Of a stretch of DNA of 64,000 nt, positions 45,601 to 56,782 are shown in pieces. The position numbers were made by a program, and so were the translations under genes. The notes beneath the pieces are model-generated. The model had not been told where the DNA came from, did not search any database, and was given only the letters and a program-made list of their open reading frames with translations. The stretch spans positions 7,688,001 to 7,752,000 of the forward strand of contig OV277858.1 in assembly GCA_922989275.2 (NCBI GenBank). The letters are read 5' to 3'. Source of the stretch: Gari tellinella. Its lineage: Eukaryota > Mollusca > Bivalvia > Cardiida > Psammobiidae. How positions within the stretch are numbered: the stretch's first letter is position 1; each line of letters begins with the position of its first letter.

Positions 45601-46914
45601 ATGAGCTACTGCCAGTCCCTGTGTCATTTGCTGAAATGGATGGTTCACTCCGCACAGGAACCAAATGTGTACTGGTAGATAAGCTTACTCAATATGTAAC
45701 ATGCCCTAGTGATATTAAGATTGACAAACCATCATCATGCCTTATCATTGATATACAAGCGTAGGTGGTTGCTCTTGGAAAGCCTCACAATGCTGTAACA
45801 TTAAGTGATTTGGCCGACACTTACGTAAGAGCAGTATTGAAGGCGGGCTGTAACTATCAAGGGATAGATGGTGTGTTTGACAGAAAAAATATAGAGAATA
45901 ATCAATTAAAGGAGCTACCAGGACAAGGCTTACAAAATCAGCAAGACCAGTAAGATGCCTAGTTGAAGTATGTGATGTGCCTCTTCCATATAACTGGACA
46001 AACTTTCTGTCCCTCACTGAGAGCAAAGTTGACCTTGCACATTTCTTGTCAGAAGAATTGAGTTTGCAGGCGCCTGAAGATACAGGGAGTATAGTTGCTG
46101 GGTGTTTCAGAGAAGAGCTCGAGGTTCGGTCAAAAAATACCAACACTGATCTGACTCAATTGATAGCCACCCTTGAAGAAGCTGACACTAGATTGGTGTT
46201 ACATGTTGTTCACAGTCAGTTCAATACAGTTGTAGTCTCGTTGAGGGACACTGATGTTCTCGTGGTTTTAGTGTTACATTTCAACTATGCACGTTGTGCA
46301 CACCTTTGGATGATGACTGGAACAGCCAAACAACGGCGATACCTACCCATTGATGCGGTTTTCAATAAGCTACCTAGAGGTTTAGCAACAGCTCTGATTC
46401 CAGTTCATGCATTGACTGGATACGACACTACATCTTACATTGCAAATCATACCAAAACTTCATCTTGGAGAATCTTTAAAGACAACTACCAGTTACTCAT
46501 TAAGTTAGGAGCAGGTAATCTCACAGAGGAAACCATTTGCTGATTCTGAAACATTTGTCTGTAGAATATATGGCGTGCAGAATACAAACTCCGTTGATGC
46601 AGCAAGGCATATACTTTTTTCCAAGTGGACAACGGGCAACCCAGAAGCTATGTTAACAGCAAGTGATGATCTTCGTTTCCACTTGATGCGTGTGCACTAT
46701 CAAGCAATGGTTTGGAGGAATGTTCACTGCGGCATACCAGAACTTCCTTCACCTTTAGATTTGGGATGGTAGCATTGTGGTTCGAGAATAGGATTTCAGG
46801 CTATTCTAATGTCTCAATGCCCCATTCCAGAAAGTTGTATGGATATGATTTCATGTTCATGCCAGAAGACTGTGTATTAGTTGACTGTGTTATGTTAATC
46901 CTTGATGTAGCCTA
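42679..46914 (+). pseudogene. Broken gene of a metazoan multicopy family with FEN/PIN-like motifs
   Basis: The remnant reads through about 4.2 kb in shifting frames. 42679-43383 is open (234 codons), with CIFCQ pairs (FCQT near residue 22, CIFC near 131) and YHLTCHRAF near 182, a likely zinc-binding region. Then come SIAQDSVYCISGGKKWTPKH and ELYNKDGHCLSYKQV (about 43780-43930, stops TAA and TAG), LDGKKLFHATQMATWQRGQ (44060-44130), ARWGQVY (44870), GGLIGIT (45035), and the block 45977-46543 with EADTRL, DTDVLVVLV and HALTGYDTTS. Spaced aspartates in the last block recall PIN/FEN nuclease folds; that is inference. I remember this family as multicopy uncharacterised proteins in cnidarians, molluscs and fish. 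The lack of clear introns, with many stops and shifts, suggests a decayed retrocopy or transposon-borne gene. Confidence 0.7.
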
Positions 46915-47118
46915 TAATGGAGAAGGGTCATTCTTTCCAAATACTCGCGTTTACGCTAAAACTAGTAGTTCCCCTGCAAACAGTTTGGAGCTATATCACA
47001 CGTCGGGTAACTCGGCATCTGAATACGCTTCCAACATCTTGTATCTCAGATAAAACAGATTTGAAATAAATTTCAAAAAATGTAATTTTTTGCATTTTAG
47101 TGTATTGTGTTTGCGTTT
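46915..47118. mobile_element. CAGTGGAGAAAACG MITE, partial copy
   Basis: TTTACGCTAAAACTAGTAG, GCAAACAGTTTGGAGC, CACGTCGGGTAACTCGG and GTGTTTGCGTTTCGTC align with the complete copies at 41.4-41.9 kb, in the same orientation. The left end is diverged and the right end is lost. It adjoins the pseudogene's 3' end, so related elements bracket the gene. Confidence 0.6.
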
Positions 47119-47444
47119 CGTCTTCCGTCGATGGGCATGTCTGCATGTCTGATTAAGTCCGCGATACTTTCTCTTTTTTTTGTTCTGGATGGGTTTTTGT
47201 GTAAACACCTCTCTTAACAGCTTGGCATCAAGCGTTTCGTTGAAACGAACTATTGTTTACGGGATGATGCCATTTTTCTGTAAAATAAGTCAGCTTTATT
47301 AAGTTTAATAGATCTAGCGTTGTATAAGGTATCGATCTAAACATAGTACATCTATATAGATTCGATACAGAAAAAATCTATTCTCAAATTAGATGAACAT
47401 GACCATATTTTATGTCTTAGATCCAAAAAGATATATATATTGTA

Positions 47445-47489
47445 TTTATTCCCCTGATGAGTATTAAACGAAACGCGTTGGGAAATAAA
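47445..47489 (+). ncRNA. Hammerhead ribozyme-like fold, second copy
   Basis: Stem I TTTATTCCC pairs with GGGAAATAAA (one bulged A). Core CTGATGA; stem II GTATTAAAC (GT pairing with AC); core GAAA; ACGCGT as short palindromic stem III; cleavage triplet GTT. The predicted cut follows 47479. All core bases are present, but stem II is only two pairs, so activity may be poor. The following sequence (47537-47575) is shared with the other hammerhead locus at 21.2-21.4 kb, linking both to one element family. Confidence 0.6.
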
Positions 47490-47750
47490 AGTTTAAAAAA
47501 TCCAGTGAATGTCTTCAACCTTTTTTACTTAATTTACTCGTTCTGAGTTTCTTTCTTTTAAATATATATATATGAGCCGTTCTCCAGGAAAACCTGTTAT
47601 AATGACATCGGTTATGACGTTGGGAATTCCCGATTAAACATGACGTCAGAATTTTACATCATGATCAAAACTTACACATGACATATGTGTTTAAAAACAA
47701 AGTAAATTTTAACCTTTCGTGATCAAGAAGTTCCAGATTCTCTGTTAGCG

Positions 47751-50700
47751 ATGGATAAAGATATCGAGGTACGTATCTTCAATTATTTATAGCAATATAA
47801 CTATGTTTTCTCTCATCTTTTCGCTGGATAAGATCTAGTTTAGATCTCTATCAATATGAGGTCATTCGTGACCGCGCCATTTTTAGCTAACGACATTTCA
47901 ATGTTTTGATTCGTAAATAATAACGTTGTAGGCCTACATGTAGAATCTACATAGTTACCCTAGCATACATTGCTTATTGTTTGTGTTTTCTCAGCTCAAT
48001 AAGAATTTCCATCAAGCTGACAAAGTTCATGACATTTTAGTCTCATCAATGAACCCCTGTGACGACAAGATAATTTTTGATGAATGCCGTCCTCAGATCA
48101 GCGCATGAAGTCTAAAAATAGCTCGCTGTCTCTAACTGTAAACATAGTGGACTAATGACATTTAGAACAAAAATGCTGTAAATGCATGTTTACGTAGATC
48201 CAACCTACCCGTTTGTTTCGACCTGTCGGGAAGTCTTTTCAATCAGATCTGCGTACAGTATTAAAGTTCTTATTGGGGGTAGATCTGTTGTGTTTTTTAA
48301 CGAAAACAAAAAGAAGCCCCATAAACAATAGGTGTGTTAAGATTTATTAAGGTTATATTACAAACCAGGTGTTTTATAACGAAACACCCACACCGACCCG
48401 GGATTGAATCCGGGTCGCAAGGTTCGCAGACCAGTCATGAACTCTATCACGTCACCATAAAAACGCGCTTGTACAGCAAGGCCATACATGTGATGATTAA
48501 TCTACACACTGTGACATACTCCACCGACAACTTGAAATTCGTCGCAAATTTCTATATGGTTATGAGAACGACCGGGGGTTTGAACTCGGAGCCCATACAG
48601 TCACAGAAACCACAATGGGCGCCAAATGAAACCTGGTGAGAAAATATCAAAGCCCTATCTGGACTCGAACCCGGGACCCCTTCCTTACAGGGCAAGTGCT
48701 CTCCCGACTGAGATACCACACATCTCTCAGCATTTAATCATAAAACTCAACCCTGGCTGCTACATATAGAATAATGAGAGATTCTACATGTAAAGTGTGA
48801 TAGCCCAGTATGTCGTCATAGGGGTCGAAACTAGGCAGAGACAAACCCTCGCAAAGTTTTAAATCTATAAGCTGTGTTGTTTTTTTAATTCAAATTTTGC
48901 GTTTAGACCTAGATCTAGATCTAGTCCACATTACATGGGTCTAGATCTACAATGATTAAGTTTTTCAGATTATTGTATCCTCCTAAGAAATAAATTTTAT
49001 CTGACAGTCGGGAAGACGTTAGATCTATTATTTCCCGTTTTTAAACGCAAAGCACAAAACGGAGAAAATTCGATCTACTTTTTGTTTTTCCTGCTGTAGG
49101 CAGAGGTGACACGTAGGGATCACTTTTTCGGCGTCTGTCTGTTCGTCCGTCCACCCGTCCGTCCGTCTGTCTGTCCGTCACGCTTTTTGTGTCACGCCTC
49201 ATAACTCCTGTTCTGAATGTTCTACTGAAGCTTTGAAGATGAAACTTCATTTATGAAAAGAGCTTGACAAGTTGAAGAGAATTACACAAGGCCTTGAAGG
49301 GCCATAACCCTTGTATCAATATTGTGAGATTTATTCCTCTTTTCAACATTTTCTTTTCATGCTCTCTGCTGTTTTACTGAATATTTTGAAATTAAATTTC
49401 TTTTATGGAAAGACAATGTTATACTGATGCTTGTTGGCAGGTGACACACGTGTTCTGGGGAACATATGTACATCTAGGTCTATCTATTTTAATCTGAGGG
49501 GCAAAAAGTGTGAAGCCTTGTCAGACGCCGGGTTACCGGGCGTCTGATCTGGGACCAAACGGCTTGCAAGGGAAATAATAGCGTTCATCGCAAAAATAGC
49601 GTCTTCCCCACTGTATGAATAAAGTGAATTTACATCGTAACATGATTAGTATTATTTTTCATATTCATTAATCTTCTTTTTAGGATTTAGAGAGTCTGCT
49701 GTTTGATAGAACGTACACGGCCACACCATTTGGATCTCAAGAAGAAACTGACCTGGGCGCTTTTAGACGTTTGTCTAGACTCAGACTGATGATCGAGAGC
49801 TGGATGTCAAACATCAGGTCAGGACCTATTTAGAGTCTATTCCAGATTAAAATGTATTGATTGAGAGAGATCTATGTAAGCTCCCTTATATAAGACATAA
49901 AAAAGATTTTTGTGACTAACTTAAAGTTAGCTCAGCTAAAAGTATCTGAGGTTTCAACGCATGAGAGGTGCACGTACATGTGTAGCACCATATATATTAC
50001 ATGTAAGATGTCGACTTTGCATTAGATCTACTGAGTTTTTAAGTTTCTAATAGATCTACTTGAAATCGACAAACGTTTGTTGGAGGACGTGCATGTACCC
50101 CGAGAAAATATGGAAATTAGAACTGAAATTGTGAGCCCTGAAGTGTGATTTTAGGGCTTTAGGGCTTTGAATACGATCAATTTTGATCAAAGCTCCGTTG
50201 TATATATAAAACTATTTTAATTTTAGGCGTACAAGAGGTACATGTAGCACCATAGGCTTTAGGCTGCCGACTTTGTAGTTACTAACTTTTTGAGGTTCTG
50301 AAACTTGAAATTGATGAATGTTGGTTTCGGGGGGGGGGGTGTCCGGAAACCTCCCACGAATTAGAACTGAAATGTTGAGCTCTGAAGCGTGTTTAGAGTG
50401 ATTTAGACTGAAGACATTAAGGTCTAAACACCCCCACCCACCCAATCCTCACGCTACATGTTTTAAAATTTAATGTCACTTTTTGGCCATGTAACATGTT
50501 TGATATTTCTTTTTTCCTATTGATGTTACGCACGTGCGTGATTGCGTATCGTCTGCCAAGCCCCTGTCTGTTTTATGAATAGTTTACTTATACTGTTTGT
50601 TTATTTCTATAAATAAAGCAAGAGCAACACTAGCACAATACCATATACATTAGACACTTCTTTATTAAGATGCTTTTGATCGAGCCTTATAAATTTAAAT

Positions 50701-51280
50701 ATTCAAATTATTGATAACGTTAGTTTAGCATTTTTTCCACATATCAATCTTTTGACGCTTTTGCAAAAAGAAATTTCTCAGATGAGAAAGTATGTTCCTA
50801 TAGGAGATGTTTAATAGGGATCAGTAAATGTTGGCTTATTATTATACTAGATCTATACTACAGGGCTACATAATTATTGAATTTTCACTTTCATGCATGT
50901 AAGTGAAATTCAGTTACATGTAATTAGGTGGAACCTTGAGTAAATCTTTATTGAAGAAAGGGTGAACAAACATTCTGAGGCAAATTATATAGATCTAATA
51001 AAACATTTGTCTATTTTACTTTCAGGAAATATCAGTATTTCCGCTTCAACAGGACCAGTCTGACGTCGTTCTTGTGAAAGAGAGTGATGATGTTGATGAG
51101 AGAAGATATGATATTCTGAGGTCACGTGACGTCGATTTCCCCCACGAGCGTCTGCCGCACGTGCTACAGCCTGCAGGAATATCTACCGCTCGCCAGAAGT
51201 ACCTTTTTAATATTGTGAGGCTATGTGTTCGCAATGTCTATCAGGACGTTAAGTGTCCTCAAAATACATACAGAAACTGA
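47751..51280 (+). CDS. Three-exon gene-like structure in copy B
   Basis: Exon 1 is ATG to GAG (47751-47768, MDKDIE) with GTACGT donor. Exon 2 is 49684-49817 (134 nt), TTCTTTTTAG acceptor and GTCAGG donor. Exon 3 starts at 51026 after CTATTTTACTTTCAG. Joining 1-2-3 gives about 67 residues ending TGA at 51075-51077. Skipping exon 2 keeps phase 0 and gives 90 residues to the stop at 51278-51280 (EISVFPLQQDQ, then DERRYDILRSRDVDFPHERL, then RQKYLFNIVR). Against copy A, exon 2 differs at six bases, three of them silent; in the exon 3 long frame most differences change the residue and one is a stop in copy A. That gives no clear sign of selection. It may be the 5' exons of a captured host gene, or a remnant transposon gene. 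Confidence 0.4.
49008..49615. mobile_element. CAGTGGGGAAGACG-ended element nested in copy B
   Basis: Inverted counterpart of 25462-26104. The right end GCGTCTTCCCCACTG is followed by TA. The left end is eroded (CAGTCGGGAAGACG). It includes the GC-rich hairpin near 49523 and a GTCTGTCTGTCC tract. Confidence 0.7.
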
Positions 51281-51665
51281 GATTTGTGTCCTTTTTAGGA
51301 TTGCGTTACTATGGTAACTGAACTGTAACAGACTTTTCTTTTCTCCATAATTCATTCCAAATAAGTTTTATATGTTTATTCAACAGAAGCTTATGTCTTA
51401 ATTGGAAGGAAAAGTGCATACTGTAGGCCTTGTTGGTTCTTAAAATACTGTTTCTGGGCCGCTTTTGAAAAGTCAAATTAAGCACTCGCGTGACAATGTT
51501 TCATTGCTAGGGCAGATACTAAATTAGCAGTAATTTCATTAAAAATTGAGATATCACCAAAATTCTTTTTGTTCTGTATTTCTAACACCCTATTCTTGAA
51601 CAAACAGCAAAAATCGGAAAATCGAAAATTTTTTCATTATAGCAGGTTTTGCTGGAGACCCAATC

Positions 51666-51666
<1 letters not shown>

Positions 51667-51712
<46 letters not shown>

Positions 51713-52245
51713 TAGACAGAGACAGAGAGACAGAGAAAGAGAGGGAGAGTGAAAGAGAGAGAGAAAGAGAGAGAGGGATGGATAGAAAATGAGAGAGAGA
51801 AAAAAGAAAGTGAGAGAAAGAAAGAAAGAAATAGAAAGGATGACCGAGATACAGAGACAAACATTCACCGCCAGGGATACACAGATAGAAAATGAGACAG
51901 AGAGACATACATACAAAGAGACGGAGAGGCAGAGAGAGACAGAAAGAGGGATGTTGAGATATAGAGATGGAGCGAAATAGATGAGTAAAACAAAAACTGA
52001 GAGGGAGAGGGAGGGAGGGAGAGAGAGTGGGAGTGAGAGAAAAAAGTAAGAAAGAGAGAGAAAGTAAGAAAGAAATAGAGAGGATGACAGAGATACAGAG
52101 ACAAACATACACACCAAGATAGACACAGGTAGAAAATGAAACACAGAGAGACACGCATACAAAGAGACAGATAGGCAGAGAGAGAGACAGAAAGAGGGAG
52201 GTTGAGATATAGAGATGTAGTGAAATAGATGATTAAAACCAATAG

Positions 52246-52294
<49 letters not shown>

Positions 52295-52640
52295 CGAGAG
52301 AGAGAGAGAGAGAGAAAGTAATAGACAAACAGGGACAGCAAGAAAGGAAACAGAGAGACACACAAGGAGACAGAAAAAGCAGACAGAGAGAGGGAGAGAA
52401 AGCAGACAGAGAAAAGGCGAGATATAGAGATACAGAGAGAATTAGAGAGAGGGGGAAAGAGAAACGAAAAGACAGTTCGGACAGATAGGTAAACCCACAG
52501 ACATGCGCAATTGGAGACAAACAGACAGAGGCACAGAGAGAACGAGAGAGAAAAATAGAGAAAGAGAGAGATAGACATACATACATAGGCAGATAAAGAC
52601 ACTTTGCACGCACATTGAACACGCATACGTGCACACATTT
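51667..52640. repeat. GA-rich degenerate satellite with internal duplication
   Basis: Two TATATATA-plus-GAGAGAGA starts occur (51667 and 52248). About 51838-51995 and 52080-52235 are diverged copies of one unit (GATACAGAGACAAACAT, AGAAAATGA-ACA, GTTGAGATATAGAGATG, AAATAGATGA). The long antisense frames rich in Leu, Ser and Tyr come from the repeat and are not genes. Confidence 0.9.
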
Positions 52641-52649
52641 TTATTGTTT

Positions 52650-53125
52650 TATTACACAGGGAATAGGATTATGTATCATTTGAAAGGCTGATATCAAGTT
52701 TTGTCAGTCGTTTCAAGCCACTTTTTTGGCTGTGGATTATAACGTGTAACCCTGCCGATATTTTACTTTTTAAACTCAAATCTTCTAATTAAATAAATAC
52801 ATACAAATGAAGATAGGGGTTTGTACCATATTTCTATTAAATAACATTTACATGAGCTATATAAATAATAGGAATAAAAAATGATGATACATTTGATTAA
52901 TAAATGACTTGTTCGGATGATCCTCATATGATATCTATACTGAAAGCTTCTTAACTTAACATCTATTGTGCTTTTGACACCTATAAGATATATTTTTTTC
53001 CAATCAAGACATTCTTCTTTGGTGATATTTGGCCATTTTTGTTGTGTGTTTTTTTCTTTTTGTTGGTCTGATTTTCTGGTTAGTTATGTATTAGTTATAG
53101 TTCATTTCTTGAACATTATGCAATA
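52650..53125 (-). pseudogene. L1-like LINE C-terminal fragment, copy 1
   Basis: The minus strand reads WPNITKEECLDWKKIY then LIGVKSTIDVK (about 53045-52958), followed by LRSFQYRYHMRIIRT (52950-52905) with decay beyond. This pattern (W-I--E--W---Y, T-D-KLR-FQYR--HRI--TN) is typical of the C-terminal region of L1-type LINE ORF2. Copies are at 58500-58980 and 60790-60960. Confidence 0.65.
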
Positions 53126-54551
53126 TAACCGGGAGCGACCGTAGGGAGCGAACAGGTTATGTTGTATAATTTTCAAACAAATGGACCATAACTGATTTAC
53201 CGTTTGCCTCAACTATAGCATGCTGGCCAGTGTATGTCAGTTTCCGTTCAACCTATTTTACCTATACTAAGTTATGGCTCAACCCAAATTACCGCTCGGC
53301 CGAGTTTTTCAGCCAATAAAATGGCTCTATTTCGGAGGGCGGTGCTTCGTAGTTTCAGACATGTACGCGTGTAGGGCTTGCGGTAGGCATTTCAATTTAG
53401 AAACAAATGATTATTTCCGACAGTAGAGTGTTGAAAAATGGCTATCAGTTTGGACTGGTGTGACATGAAAATGCATGATCAAATTATTTGCTAAAATAAA
53501 ATGGGCCGTAAAAGTCAGTCACCAAGTATTAAGCAGCACTGATCAACCAAGATTCGAGTCCTTTAACCTACTAATAGAGCCAAGCAATACTTGTTTTAAA
53601 GTATGTTAAGTAAATAAAATAGGAAAACACAAGTTACTATTTTATATAGTTTTTTACGTAGTGTCATGCTCAATCATCAGGCAAGATAGCCCAAGGAAAA
53701 TTATTATATATTTCATATAGTCTGTATATTTTGTTCATGCCTTAATTAGTGTCCGGCTAAAGACACTGTCGCCTCATAGAACGCCCGATTTAAACACAGT
53801 TCAGGCGTCGGGCTCTAGCATTAGGGATAGGGTAACCGAACGTCTTGACACGGAGTCTCTGTATTGCTTGCCTAATGCATTGATAAAAAACAACCGTACT
53901 TAAGTGTAGTATTGAAACAAAAAAACTAATTCCTTTCGAGAAGTTTTATAGTCAAATCTTTATAAAGCGATTACACAAAAGAAGACTAGACCCACAGGTC
54001 GGCTGCTTTACCCTTTCAACCCAACACTTATACCATGAACAATTCGGGTCTAACCCATTTTTGTAATATGACCTCTACGATTTAGTTCTACAAGGTTTTC
54101 TCTGGACAAGTGTAACGGTACATGATACATGTAAATGACGAGTGTACTCGTCACCTAGGGTTCCATGAGTTAATGCAGGACATGAGTAATACAGAAAGGT
54201 CAAGTCAGAGTGTTTCATATTAATTTCGTTATGCACTAAATATAGTCGCCTGTGTACATAATTCTTTTATTTATTCATGCCTTTTCATTGAAAGACCGCA
54301 GTACACAGGTTATACTGTAATTACCAGCTGCGCGGTTGATGTATGACGTACTGATGCGCTATGCTCCGCCTATAGTACTCGGTGGTCAATAACCGGTCAT
54401 TACTTGTTTATTACTGCCATACCCAGGTACAAAACTGAAAAATATGCGATATATCTTTTCATTTCTCGCTGAAATGGAGCCCTTTCATTGGCTGGCAATT
54501 TTAGGCAAACGGTAAAAAGAAATGTAACTGGTTTTTTTGTGTTAAGTAATA

Positions 54552-54657
54552 GTTAGAACATATTAAATGAGTTCTTAATGATTAAGAATGGGGCATAACA
54601 CGCTTTAGCGAGTTGCCCCTTCTTAACCATTAAGATTTCACATAATATGTTCTAACT
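54552..54657. mobile_element. Foldback element with CTTTAGCGAG loop
   Basis: Arms GTTAGAACATATTA and TAATATGTTCTAAC bracket inner arms TCTTAATGATTAAGAATGGG and CCCCTTCTTAACCATTAAGA. The loop is around CGCTTTAGCGAG. 58050-58194 has the same architecture and a related loop. In the other copy of this duplication (62285-62325) only the left arm remains. Confidence 0.7.
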
Positions 54658-55433
54658 AACTTAGAATATAGATACTCTGAATGTAGATACCCTACCTGAA
54701 TCCTGCACATGTAACGCTAATAATACGTTTTAGCATTTAGAGGCTACAGTTAACAGATATGGTCATGCCTAATTGCGCATTTATAAACATCGACGATAAT
54801 ACAACACTATAATGTAACAAATTGAAAATTACGCCAACGAGCTATTGATATATTCTCTAAAAAAAGTGTAAAGGAATTATTTTGGGTGAGTTTAGTTAAA
54901 GGGTAATTTAAGAGGGGCCCTTAATTAATATGAATTAGTATTTAAGGGTAAAAAGGTCGCAACTTGAAAAGTGTCAAAGGAGCTAGACGGAAAAAAATTC
55001 AGTCTACAGTATATGTAGCTATGTTATTATCACATTCAACCAAAAAGCTCCTTTACACTTTTTTTGAGAATAGTTCTTAGACGTAATGTTCCATTGGTTA
55101 CATAATATTTGTTGAATGTCGTCGGAGTTTATTTCTGTGCCATCCCCTTTTAATGGATAAAATGTTTCAATTGCGTTGTACGTGCATATGTCACTACACC
55201 GAATTAACGTTATAGGCTATTTTTTGTAATTAGTTTTATTTTCGTCAAATGTACAATGCATAACAAATACATATTCATATTGTACATCACTGGTACAGTA
55301 CATACAATATATAGTTATTATATCATATCGTGCGACTCTGCTCGTGATTTACACGATTATTTAATGTTGGTAACACACAGAAGTTTATTACACGGTAAGA
55401 CCGAATAATATTCATACGCGCTGTCAAAATAAA

Positions 55434-55730
55434 ATGGCGGACTCTGACCTAGCTGGCAACGATCGAATGTCAATAGACGGAAGTGGACTAAAAACAATAA
55501 AATCAACGGTAGGCCTATTCACTTTTCAGAATTTTCGGTGCATTTTATACGGTACGGATCCTACGATCCAACTGACTACGAGTATCTGCAGTTTACTGAG
55601 TCAAACCGAAACCAGTGAGTCAGGCGAAGCCTCAAGGGACGAAACGGTCGAACTGTTTCGCCTAAAATTTGGTCATATCATACAAGTCATGATCGCTGTC
55701 CTGTTAGTATCACGATCTACATGGTTTTAA
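55434..55730 (+). CDS. 98-residue frame in the large repeat, unknown
   Basis: Begins ATGGCGGACTCTGACC in a start context common in animal genes. The protein starts MADSDLAGNDRMSIDGSG, has a Cys-containing middle (FRCILYGTD, TSICSLLSQTE), an acidic stretch (SGEASRDETVEL) and a hydrophobic end (IIQVMIAVLLVSRS). The 32488 copy stops after 21 codons because of a small deletion and has a further in-frame stop. The 62560 copy has lost the ATG (ACG). A possible donor AACG-GTAGGC lies at 55508, so it may be a captured first exon. No family was recognised. Confidence 0.3.
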   Translation: MADSDLAGNDRMSIDGSGLKTIKSTVGLFTFQNFRCILYGTDPTIQLTTSICSLLSQTETSESGEASRDETVELFRLKFGHIIQVMIAVLLVSRSTWF

Positions 55731-56782
55731 ACCATTTATGCAGAAAGATGACCTAGCAGCTATTCTCGTCCTAGCCATCCTTTAACGATTCAAAGCTGAA
55801 TGACAAAAATCCAGTCCAATCAAATACTGCAGTCGAGATCTCGTTTATTATCTCAATCCATTACAGATAAAATAGATTTGGTTGTGCCACGACAGACAGG
55901 GCTTAGCACTACATGATGATGTCTATCTAAAGCCGTCCTTAACCGGGAGAATTATGTCGGATGTTCGTGATTTGTGTTTTTTTCTCCCTCTCTGTCGTAC
56001 CCTGAACCCATCCATGTCTTACAATTACTCGTGAATACAGACTAGTCGCTTGAGTACAATTTGACCGTTGCCATAGTGGGTTATTTTTAGCACGGGCTTG
56101 ATTGTTTAATTCTTTCTCGTGTTACTAATAATATTGTCATAGATTTTTTTGTCAGAAGTTTTACATGTATTTACTTACTGTGTTGGCGGTGTTTTTTTAA
56201 TGTAAGGTTGTGAAACAGGGTTTATATGGTATGTACACTGTTCGTCTGTATAGGGGTAAATAGAAGATAAGAGTGAGGTTGGGCGCCCCTAAACCCAGGT
56301 TTAACCCCCCAGTAGTTGTAAATGATTAATTTATAATAAATTATTGATTCCTGCTGACCGTACCAAGTCGGGCTCCTATATTCACTTTGCTTTATGTTTG
56401 TCTTGCGTGTTATTTTCTATTTAGTGTGTAGATGAAGGAATGGTATTGTGCACGCGCGCGCGTGTGTGTGTGTTTGTTGTGGTATGAATGTGTGTGTGTT
56501 CTGCTTGAGAGGTGGGTGTACTGTTTGTGTTATGTTTCCTGCTTGAGTCTTTCGTATTTATTTGGAAAGTTTCATATGATAACACAGTTCGTAGCGAATA
56601 TTCACCTATGCATGCACAATTATTTGCCACCATTAGTACAGAATCTAGGTCTACAACCTTAGATAGTCTACATGTCTCTGTCGGTTTCAACAGTTTTGAC
56701 TCTCCGATTCACGGTAGAAATTTCAAATATCACAATAGCACAGAAGGGCTGAATGTTCCTAAACGAAGACGGGTTTTAAACC

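Larger units (their letters stand above)
47563..51680 (+). mobile_element. Large TIR transposon, copy B
   Basis: Left end TATATATGAGCCGTTCTCC; right end, inward, TATATATGATTGGGTCTCC. Both lie beside TATATA runs. It is collinear with the reverse complement of copy A. It is about 0.4 kb longer, partly because about 49970-50100 and 50225-50350 are an internal duplication (both carry CATGTAGCACCATA-like and GACTTTG segments). It carries the nested CAGTGGGG element (about 49008-49615), the double tRNA-like insert (about 48385-48722, minus) and the three-exon structure. No recognisable transposase is present. Confidence 0.8.
53126..56600 (+). repeat. Large repeat / segmental duplication, main copy
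   Basis: 52955-54560 is repeated directly at 60785-62310, and 54680-56580 is repeated directly at 31740-33660. Marker words include AATAAAATGGCTCTATTTCG, GACATGTACGCGTGTAGGGC, GAAAGACCGCAGTACACAGG and GGTACAGTACATACA. This copy spans both parts and so is the most complete. It includes foldbacks at 53120-53160 and 54552-54657 and the 98-codon frame at 55434. Function unknown. Confidence 0.85.

Noticed and set aside
51582..52638. Long minus-strand Ser/Leu/Cys-rich frames up to 257 codons
   Set aside because: They arise from a degenerate GA-rich satellite; several frames are open at once and composition follows the repeat.
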